From positions 1 through 20,229 of the forward strand of contig CAYXVB010000059.1 of NCBI GenBank assembly GCA_964467785.1: a stretch of DNA of 20,229 nucleotides, given 5' to 3'. The notes beneath the pieces were generated by a model. That model was not told the origin of the DNA and did not search any database. It saw nothing but the letters and a program-made list of their open reading frames with translations. Positions 6,166 to 12,808 of this stretch are shown here, piece after piece; position 1 is the stretch's first letter, and each line of letters starts with the position of its first letter. This DNA is from CAYXVB01 sp964467785 (lineage in GTDB: Bacteria > Bdellovibrionota > UBA1018). The position numbers and the translations under genes were made by a program.

Positions 6166-8456
6166 CATTTCGGAAATCTGGGGGATTCGCATACCTGCCG
6201 CATCTGCTCGCGCTGATCACGGCGTTTTGCAGCCTCATTTATGAATTCAACCTCTCGCAGACGCTATCCGCGACGCTCGGTGGAACCTATCTGCGCTACG
6301 CGACAGCGATCGGGATTTTCACTTTTGCCCTGGGGTTGGGAAGCTGAGCCTATGGGTTCGCGACACGTCGCTATGGACGCAAAAAACTGCTTCTCGCATC
6401 CCAGTTCGCCTTGTGCGTTTTGGGTGCGATGGGACCCTGGTGGGTGGCTCTGTGCAACCCGCACGGCGCCGAGGGCTGGCAAGCGGCGGCCCTCGAAGCC
6501 CTGAGCTACGTTCCCGTGCTCGTCATCGGCCTGCTCTCCGGCCTCGAGCTTCCGCTGCTGATGTCTTGGAGCGCCGGCGCCAGCGCATCCCTTTCGGTCC
6601 TGGCCTTTGATTATTTCGGGATGTTCCTCGCCAGCGTCGCTTTTCCTGCCGTGCTTATGCCCCAACTCGGCGTTTTCGGGACCTCCGCGCTCGCAGCGGC
6701 CTTGAATGGAGGCTGCTTTTTGCTGGGCCTCGGGATGCCGGAGCCAGGGCTCGGCGAGGCACTCGCGACCCCGCGACTCGACGAATCGACTCCGACCCCG
6801 ATGGAAGGTTCCGCGGGGCGTGGCCCGGCCTTCTTGGGACTGGTCATGCTGCTCTCGTTTTGCGCGTTCAGTTACGAGCTGCTCATTGCCCGGGCCATGG
6901 GGGACCTCGTCCTGGACGAGGTTCTGAGTCAGAGCGTTTCCATTGGCTGTTTTTTGCTCGGGCTGGGCGCGGGCTCCTGGCTGATTTCGCGGCGGAAGAT
7001 CGCCAATCCGATCCGCGCGCTGTTTTTTGTCGAGGTGGCCATCACGGTCATTGGAGCCTGGAGCATCCTTTTGATCTTCGGCGGCAGCGCGGCGCTTCAG
7101 GTCTTGGAGTGGTTCCTGCGCTTTGGGATCTCCTCGAGCGAGCCGGGAAACCCTTATTTGCTCGCGTTCTTTCAGCCGCTGGTCTTTCTCCTGGGCTTGG
7201 TCACCGGCTTTGAGCTGCCGCTGGCTTTGAAGTCCAATGCGCTCAAAGGCTTCGATTCGCTGGCGTGGCCATTGAGTTTCGCTTATTTTGGAAATCTCGT
7301 GGCAGGCTTCGTTGTTCCGCTGGTCTTGGTGAGCAAGTTCGGGATGGTCGCCGCGACACTCATCGTCGCACTCCTCAATTTCACGGGCTGCGTGATCCTT
7401 TACTTCTGGTCCGGCTATCGTTGGAAAGCCCGCACGCTGGCCTGGCTCCTGATTCCCGCCGCGGGGATGTACGGGGCGGCCAGACTCGCGCCCGAGGTTC
7501 AGCAGGACTACCTCAAGATCCACTATCTGGAGCTGCGGCTGCCGGCGCTCAATCTAGAGTCCGTTGTCGGCCTATTCAAAAACCTCGCGGCGTTCGGGCC
7601 TGTCAAGCGGATCGAGACTCCCTATCAAACGGCGGATATCATCGATGCGAGCGTGACGAAGTTCCCGGAGTTTCGATCGGATTTCACTCTTTATCTCAAC
7701 CGCCAGCCGCAGTTCAGCGCATCGACCTACAAATCCTATCACGAGGCTTTCGCTCACGGAGCGATCAACCTGAACGGACAAACGCCGAGGGACGCGCTCA
7801 TTCTTGGTGGCGGCGACGGTCTGCTGGCGGCGGAGCTGCTCAAGGTCGCGGGGATTCGTTCGATCACGCTGGTCGAGCTGGATCCGGTGATCCTGGATCT
7901 CGCGCGGAACTCCGGGCAGCTTCGGCAGCTCAATCAGGGCGCGCTCGACGATCCGCGGGTGCGGGTCCGCGTGGACGATGCCTTCCGATTCGTACAAAGG
8001 CAGGGCGAGCGCTTCGACGCGATCTTCGTGGATTTTCCGTATCCCACGAGTTTTGATCTGCTCAAGCTCTTCAGCGTCGAGTTTTACGGCTTTGTCCGGG
8101 CCCGGCTCAATCCCGGAGGGTTTGCGGTGATGGATGCGCCGATCTGGAAATCGCTCGACGAAGTAGATGAAGAAGAGGGAGAAGGGGACGGCGCCTTTCA
8201 GCCCCGGAGCTACGAGATCTTGTTGAGCACAGTCCGCAAGGCGGGTTTCAAGACGACATTCTCTTTCGGGCCGCTCGACCCACTGCTTTTTCTGAAAACC
8301 GAAGAAAGCGCGCCCCAGTTTGATTACGGGCGACTGCCGGAGTTTGTTTCCAACCGTGGATTGGTGAACATGACGGATCTGCGGCATATCGTGGAGGGGG
8401 CCAGGTTGAAGGACGAGTTCGTCAATTCCATCTTCAAGCCGGTGAGGTTCCGATGA
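6162..8456 (+). CDS. membrane-fused spermidine-synthase-like protein, frame interrupted by an in-frame TGA
   Basis: The full frame is 764 codons. The N-terminal ~450 residues are about a dozen membrane helices, and the C-terminal ~290 are a spermidine-synthase/Rossmann fold. The nucleotide site is GGGDGL (549-554), VELDP (571-575) and VDDAF (604-608), and the substrate region is SYHEAFAH (525-532). Family enzymes transfer the aminopropyl group of decarboxylated AdoMet to putrescine. Two departures are visible: the usual LDG-x-x-Q-x-S-x-x-D substrate loop reads LNRQPQFSAST (512-522) without the Asp, and DxxDP reads DFPYP (624-628), keeping the first Asp but replacing the second by Tyr. An acidic insert (EVDEEEGEGDG) lies near 665-676. 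Codon 62 is TGA (6345-6347) where Trp is expected, so normal translation would give a 61-residue stub; the remaining open part begins at a TTG at 6411 or ATG at 6426, neither with a clear ribosome site. Either a recent nonsense mutation, a sequence error, or restart. ATGA overlaps at both ends. Confidence 0.85.
6345..6347 (+). other. in-frame TGA inside the spermidine-synthase-like gene
   Basis: The reading frame is clearly homologous on both sides: FALGLGS before, then AYGFATRRYGRKK after. The second half of the membrane domain repeats the theme as LLGLGAGSWLISRRK, which suggests TGA stands where TGG (Trp) would be. TGA is a normal stop in neighbouring genes, so a changed genetic code is not supported. 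Confidence 0.8.
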
Positions 8457-9328
8457 AGGCGCCGGACTTCGGTCGTCGGGAGTTTTTCAAGGGCGCCTTT
8501 GTAGCCGCTGCTGGACTGGCGGCGAGGACGGCCTGGCCTTTTCCGGTCGACAAGATCCTGGGACCCGGCAATGCGCGGTACATCGCGGCTTATCTTGGCC
8601 GGTTCGAGGAGTGGTATGGCGAGCGTTATTTTCGCTTTGACCGCGCCATGAGCGCTCGCGAGCTGAGGTATTCGCGGGCTTGTCGCGCCGTAATGGATCG
8701 CTGGGGCTTGAGCTTGGGCGAGGGCAACGCCACGTTCGGCCACTGGGTCAGCAGTCATCGGATCGAAGGCGACTCGGTCTCGCACGGCCGGATCGTGCTT
8801 GGCCCCGCCCGCGCGGCCCCGCAGGCGCTCGAGGCAGCCCGGGAGGTTCTCAATCATCGAGGGATACGCGCGGACCTGTCGCGCTTTTTCTCGCTGGGGT
8901 GGGATTTTGAGCGGGATCTTTTCAAGATCTACTCCCTCCATCCGGACGCGGACTCCGCCCTGAAGGCCGAACCCGAGCTTCGCACCTTGGGCAATTCGCC
9001 GGAGTTGTCAGGCGCGCACGAGCGTCGCCTCACTTGCCTCGTGTACAAGCGCAATCAGTTGGTCGATCGCAAGCTGATCGTCGCCCATCGGACCGTTCCG
9101 CACGGTTTGCTCACGCAGGTGCCTTTTGCCGGAGCGGTGGTCGGGGCGACGCGGATCCAGTGCCTGGCTCGGCCCGCGAGCTGGCATCTTCGCCTGGGTT
9201 CGTTTGATCTCCATTTTTTGCGCAAAAGCGGGCACGAAGTCGCCAAGGCGCATTCCCAGGATTTCGCCCAATTGCCGTTTTCGATCCAATGGATAAATCC
9301 AGATCGATTCACGCTTTATTACCCATGA
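8453..9328 (+). CDS. Tat-exported protein of unknown function
   Basis: The 291-residue protein opens with a twin-arginine signal: GRREFFK (R8, R9) followed by an Ala-rich hydrophobic stretch (14-25), so it should be folded in the cytoplasm and exported by Tat. The mature part (about 35-291) is soluble and rich in Arg, His and Trp, with segments such as GHWVSSHRIEGDS and FFSLGWDFERDLFK. I do not recognise the domain. Tat export often indicates a cofactor or pre-folded partner, but no cofactor motif is evident. The ATG at 8453 overlaps the stop of the spermidine-synthase-like gene, and its own TGA overlaps the ATG at 9325, so it is translated as part of the same coupled operon. Likely acts in the periplasm on the product of the membrane enzymes; this is inference. 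Confidence 0.85.
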   Translation: MKAPDFGRREFFKGAFVAAAGLAARTAWPFPVDKILGPGNARYIAAYLGRFEEWYGERYFRFDRAMSARELRYSRACRAVMDRWGLSLGEGNATFGHWVSSHRIEGDSVSHGRIVLGPARAAPQALEAAREVLNHRGIRADLSRFFSLGWDFERDLFKIYSLHPDADSALKAEPELRTLGNSPELSGAHERRLTCLVYKRNQLVDRKLIVAHRTVPHGLLTQVPFAGAVVGATRIQCLARPASWHLRLGSFDLHFLRKSGHEVAKAHSQDFAQLPFSIQWINPDRFTLYYP

Positions 9329-10425
9329 CGGAGCCGCGCGTGAGCCTGAATCCGATGGACGAGCGCAACCGAATGTTGGATTTGATCCGCTTGGCAAGCA
9401 TGCTGCCGGTGAGCTGGTTCCATGTGGGTGAGACGATTTTATACATGGACCGACACCCATTTGGCCCGGCACAGTCGATCAATGCTTACATTTATCCGAT
9501 TTTTTTGCCGTTCGCGTTCAGTGGGCACACGGTTCTCGCCCTGAGCGCGTTCTTATACGGTGCGCGCGAGCGGTCCGTCCGGAGTTGGCTCCTTCTTCTG
9601 GGCTTTTTGGCGGTCGCTCTGGTGATCCTGAGCTGGGTGGAAGCGGATGGGGCGGGAGTTTCCTTTCAGCTGGAATGGGACATCTATCCATTCTTGCTCG
9701 TTGCATTTCTTTCGCTGTTTTTGGCGCAATTTGTAAAAGGCGCGACCTCGGTGCTCGGCGTTTTGGGCCTCGGGATCATGTGGGTGCCTTTTTGGCAGCT
9801 GATTCCGGAGCCGGAGCGGCACTCGCTCTGGTTTGACGCGTTAGTGGGGACTTGCGCGGGGACTACCGGCGGCGGTGGGTGGCCGCTCCTGCCTTGGATC
9901 GGATTGCCTTGGATGTTTTACGCGTGGGGAAGCGCATTCCGAAAATCGCAGGACATCAGGCGACTCTTTGCGTCCTGGACCCGAACCGAGCAGGTCATCT
10001 GGGGCCTCGGGTTGAGTGCAAGCTTATTGACTTGGAGAGGTGCGTATTTTGGGACGCCTTACGGGCCCGGTTTCGCTTGCGTGGTGTTTCGTCAGCCCCT
10101 CTGGGGATTTTGGGGACATTTGATCTGGCCGGTCTTCCTGCTGCGCATCTCCTGGTTGCCTCAGGTGCGATCTTGGTGTGAGCGGCAGGGTTGGATGTCC
10201 TGGGTCTCGAACCTGGCTTGGTCGCGGAAGTTTGGCCGTTGCTACCTGGTCCATCTCGTTTGGCTAGGAATCTTCTCGCTCTACAAGGACTTCCTGTTGG
10301 CTCATCCCCGGGTTTACGACGCGATCATCCTATTCATCTTGCCTTTGACCGAAGTGAGCGTGCGGGTCTGGATTCGAATGGAAGGGAAGCCCCGAAGGGC
10401 TTCCCTGAAGAATCGCGGCCTATAG
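9325..10425 (+). CDS. acyltransferase-3-like polytopic membrane protein
   Basis: The 366-residue protein has about ten hydrophobic helices. The N-terminus reads RNRMLDLIRLA followed by SWFHVGE (His33), which resembles the Arg...Asp...Arg...His start of acyltransferase-3 (OafA/WecH) proteins, and a late GRCYLVHLVW motif (304-313) resembles their last conserved helix. Such enzymes O- or N-acylate sugars and other envelope molecules from the membrane. The match is by pattern only; a related membrane transporter remains possible. An ATG at 9289 would extend it by 12 residues inside the previous gene, but the ATG at 9325 forms an ATGA overlap identical to the other junctions of this operon and is preferred. 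It is the last gene of the operon. Confidence 0.75.
   Translation: MTEPRVSLNPMDERNRMLDLIRLASMLPVSWFHVGETILYMDRHPFGPAQSINAYIYPIFLPFAFSGHTVLALSAFLYGARERSVRSWLLLLGFLAVALVILSWVEADGAGVSFQLEWDIYPFLLVAFLSLFLAQFVKGATSVLGVLGLGIMWVPFWQLIPEPERHSLWFDALVGTCAGTTGGGGWPLLPWIGLPWMFYAWGSAFRKSQDIRRLFASWTRTEQVIWGLGLSASLLTWRGAYFGTPYGPGFACVVFRQPLWGFWGHLIWPVFLLRISWLPQVRSWCERQGWMSWVSNLAWSRKFGRCYLVHLVWLGIFSLYKDFLLAHPRVYDAIILFILPLTEVSVRVWIRMEGKPRRASLKNRGL
10383..10406. terminator. perfect 10-bp hairpin at the end of the operon
   Basis: AGGGAAGCCC (10383-10392) and GGGCTTCCCT (10397-10406) form a perfect 10-bp stem with a CGAA loop. It lies inside the last codons of the acyltransferase-like gene (GKPRRASLK), 20 nt before its stop, because only 5 bp separate it from the convergent gene. 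No T run follows on either strand, so intrinsic termination is uncertain, but position and symmetry suggest a bidirectional stop or an mRNA 3' end stabiliser. Confidence 0.5.
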
Positions 10426-10430
10426 AGGGA

Positions 10431-11486
10431 TCAATACCTGTAGACCTTCAGCTCATAATGCGTGGGATCAGACGCACGCGGAACGCAAAAGGATCCTAGC
10501 CAGTCTTTGGCCGCGGGATCACGAGCCAAGGCGTCCGCCCGGATGGCCATGCATTCTTCGAAGGTATTGTAGATCTGATACCGATAGGTCGTCGATCCAA
10601 CCCAATAGGACGGAATGTCCGCAGCCGAGTTCATGACGGCTTTGAAGAGCGGGTCGGTGTGACAGGTCGCGGTCACGTCTTTGGCGCCCATCCGACGGAG
10701 CAGGGCGCGGACCTCGTCGAGCTGCGCCTGACACTGATCCATGACGGGCGTGTACATCCACGTCGTCGTCGAAAAGTGGGTCGAGCGTTCTGCGTAATAG
10801 GCGATGGTCTCGTCGTTGGACTTGACGACGATGCCGCCAATGCGGGCGATGCCGTCGAGCACGATCTGGCGCCATTCCGCGTTTTCTTGGATCGACGTAT
10901 ACGAATCGTTTTTGAACGTGTGGAGGAATTTTTCAGCCTTGCCGATACCGTCGAGCTTCAGCAGATAGCCCCGGAAGTCGCTCCCAGACGGGTTGCACGA
11001 AGCCGTGAGTACCGAAAGGCCCGTGCCGCGTTGAAAGAGCGCGCTCTGGTTGGCGAGGTCCGCGAGGCAGCTTGCGTAAGTCGGATAGACGGTCGGGTTG
11101 ATGGACATTTCGAAGGTGGGTAATTGCTCGGTGACAAAGGAAAGCGGCGCGATCGAGCGGTAGGTCACTTCAAGCGTGTCGATCGAATAGGACGTTCCTT
11201 TTTCTGAAAAAGCGGCCCGTGCGACGCAGCGGCCTTCGGCCGAGACCACGTTCGAGGAGCTTTGCTGGACGCGCCCGGCGAGCTCCTGCGCGCTGATCTC
11301 GCACGAGTGATCGGACGAGGGGATGCGCGCGAGATAGGTAAACGTGCTGAGCGTTGGGCTCGTCGGTGGCTTGGGAGGTTGCGGCTGTGGTGACGGACGC
11401 CACCAAGCCAGTGCGGACGACGCAATCGCCGCGGAAAGCAGGTTCGCAATCAATAGGGATTGAAGCCAACGGAGAGAAGTTTTCAT
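10431..11486 (-). CDS. secreted protein of four cysteine-paired repeat modules, unknown function
   Basis: The 351-residue protein has a Sec signal peptide (hydrophobic 11-27, ending SSALA) and a Pro-rich linker (31-44). The rest looks like four repeats. Each has an aromatic strand, a Cys, a helical stretch of 22-25 residues and a second Cys: C62/C87, C140/C164, C252/C275 and C312/C334. Repeats 1, 2 and 4 then end with a similar strand (IDTLEVTYR, GYLLKLDG, HYELKVYRY). All eight cysteines after the signal peptide are accounted for, so four disulphides in an oxidising compartment are likely. I recognise no named family. The start ATG has only a poorly spaced AAGG. It is convergent with the operon to the left and downstream of the isovaleryl-type dehydrogenase. 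Confidence 0.85.
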   Translation of the reverse strand: MKTSLRWLQSLLIANLLSAAIASSALAWWRPSPQPQPPKPPTSPTLSTFTYLARIPSSDHSCEISAQELAGRVQQSSSNVVSAEGRCVARAAFSEKGTSYSIDTLEVTYRSIAPLSFVTEQLPTFEMSINPTVYPTYASCLADLANQSALFQRGTGLSVLTASCNPSGSDFRGYLLKLDGIGKAEKFLHTFKNDSYTSIQENAEWRQIVLDGIARIGGIVVKSNDETIAYYAERSTHFSTTTWMYTPVMDQCQAQLDEVRALLRRMGAKDVTATCHTDPLFKAVMNSAADIPSYWVGSTTYRYQIYNTFEECMAIRADALARDPAAKDWLGSFCVPRASDPTHYELKVYRY

Positions 11487-11551
11487 GCCTTCAGGCGTAC
11501 CACTTCGAAAGGGATTGGCAATGGAGGAATGTTGGCGCTGAGTGTTAACGC

Positions 11552-11588
11552 ATCACGCAAGTGATCGCGATAGCGCCAGGGTCCTGGC
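11552..11588 (-). terminator. two small inverted repeats downstream of the isovaleryl-type dehydrogenase
   Basis: The 127-bp gap 11487-11613 contains GCCAGG-GT-CCTGGC (11575-11588) and ATCAC-GCAA-GTGAT (11552-11565). They lie just after the dehydrogenase stop and before the secreted-protein gene. Neither is followed by a T tract, so termination is only a possibility; they could also be protein-binding sites. Nothing else is evident in the gap. Confidence 0.25.
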
Positions 11589-11613
11589 CCCCGTCCGATG
11601 AACTGCGAGGAGG

Positions 11614-12768
11614 TTACAGCCCGAGCATCTGGCGCGCGATCACGAGGCGCATGATCTCGTTGGTGCCCGCGCCAATTTCGTTGAGCTTGGCGTCGCGCAT
11701 GTAGCGCTCCACCGGAAACTCCTTGGTGTAGCCGTAGCCACCCAGGATCTGGATCGCGTCGAGCGCCACCTTCGTGGCCATCTGCGCGGCCATCAGTTTG
11801 GCCTTGGCGGCCATCACCGAGGCCTCTTTGCCGACGAGCAGGCCGAGATCGAACATTTTGGCGGCGTCATAGGTGAGGCAGCGGCAGGCTTCGTAGGAGG
11901 CCGATGCTTCGGCCAGTCGTTCCTGGATCATCTGGAAGGTGCCCAGGGTCTGGCCGAACTGCTTGCGTTCGTTCGCATACTTCGTCGCGGCTTCGATCGA
12001 GGCGCGGGCGATGCCGAGCGAGATGCCCGCGATCGTGATGCGCTCGATGTCGAGGTTTCGCATCATCATGCGGATGGAGCCGCCTTCTTCGCCGACGCGC
12101 TGCGAGGCTTCGACCTTGACGTTGTCAAACACAAGCTCGCCCGTGGGCGAGGCGCGCATACCCATTTTGGCGAATTTTTTGCCGGTCGAGAATCCCTTCA
12201 TTGAGCGATCGATCAGGAAGGTGGAGATGTCCTTCTTGCCTTCGCCTGTGCGGGCGTAAACGTAAAAGACGTCCCCATTGGGACCGTTGGTGATCCAAGT
12301 TTTGGTTCCACTGATCGTGTATTCATCACCCGATCCTGCAGCGCGCACCGCGCGCGTTTTCATCGACAGCATGTCGGAGCCAGCCTCAGGCTCGGACATG
12401 CCCATGCCCCCGAGATGCTCTCCCGAGATGAGCTTCGGGAGGTACTTCTTCTTTTGTTCCGGGGAGCCGTTATGGGCGACTTGGTTCACGCACAAGATGG
12501 TGTGGGCCAGGTAGGAGAGCGTGGTCGAGGCATCCACGGCGCCCATTTCTTCCATGGTGATGGTCGCGGAGACCACGTCCAGACCGGTGCCGCCGTCGGC
12601 TTCTGGCACAATGATGCCCAGAAGGCCTAGTTCTCCCATTTTCAGGAACGCTTGACGGTTGAAGCCTTCCTCGGCATCCAGCTTTTCGATGTGGGGGGCT
12701 AGCTCGCTCTGGGCGAACTGCCGGACGGTTTCCTGAAGCATCCGATGCTCATCAGAAAAAAACCACAT
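11614..12768 (-). CDS. acyl-CoA dehydrogenase, isovaleryl-CoA dehydrogenase type
   Basis: FAD enzyme likely oxidising a branched short-chain acyl-CoA from leucine breakdown, with ETF as acceptor. It has GMSEPEAGSD, TWITNG, KKFAKMGMRASPTGEL, the QFGQTLGTFQMIQ segment and GGYGYTKEFPVERYMRDAK. The usual C-terminal catalytic Glu position is Gly (IGAGTNEI), and a Glu stands at about residue 242 in LDIERITIAG. That is the relocated base of isovaleryl-CoA dehydrogenases (Glu254 in the human enzyme). I chose the ATG at 12768 (384 aa, starting MWFFSDEH) because GGAG lies 8 nt upstream; the longer frame to 12828 adds 20 residues unlike the family and would overlap the divergent gene. It stands alone with no visible leucine-pathway neighbours, so the precise substrate is unproven. 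Confidence 0.93.
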   Translation of the reverse strand: MWFFSDEHRMLQETVRQFAQSELAPHIEKLDAEEGFNRQAFLKMGELGLLGIIVPEADGGTGLDVVSATITMEEMGAVDASTTLSYLAHTILCVNQVAHNGSPEQKKKYLPKLISGEHLGGMGMSEPEAGSDMLSMKTRAVRAAGSGDEYTISGTKTWITNGPNGDVFYVYARTGEGKKDISTFLIDRSMKGFSTGKKFAKMGMRASPTGELVFDNVKVEASQRVGEEGGSIRMMMRNLDIERITIAGISLGIARASIEAATKYANERKQFGQTLGTFQMIQERLAEASASYEACRCLTYDAAKMFDLGLLVGKEASVMAAKAKLMAAQMATKVALDAIQILGGYGYTKEFPVERYMRDAKLNEIGAGTNEIMRLVIARQMLGL

Positions 12769-12772
12769 AGAG

Positions 12773-12801
12773 GTGACTCCTTTACTCGGGTGTGCAATAC
12801 T
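12773..12801 (+). promoter_or_regulatory. candidate promoter for the glycosidase-like gene pair
   Basis: GTGACT (12773-12778) and AATACT (12796-12801) are separated by 17 nt and match 8 of 12 consensus positions. The -10 box ends 7 nt before the ATG at 12809, where no Shine-Dalgarno sequence is visible, again fitting a leaderless message. It lies in the 40-bp gap that also holds the Shine-Dalgarno sequence of the divergent dehydrogenase. Confidence 0.4.
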
Positions 12802-12808
12802 CCCTAGC

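Noticed and set aside
6345..6347. TGA read as Trp through an altered genetic code
   Set aside because: TGA is used as the stop of several neighbouring genes (for example 3653, 6165, 8456 and 9328), and Trp is TGG throughout.
6264..7523. Minus-strand open frame of 419 codons, highly charged
   Set aside because: Antisense shadow of the membrane-fused spermidine-synthase-like gene; composition (Gln/Glu/Arg/His-rich, no domain) is typical of reverse-frame artefacts in G+C-rich DNA.
9289..9324. Earlier ATG for the acyltransferase-like gene
   Set aside because: It overlaps the Tat-protein gene by 40 bp, whereas 9325 gives the same ATGA junction as the rest of the operon.
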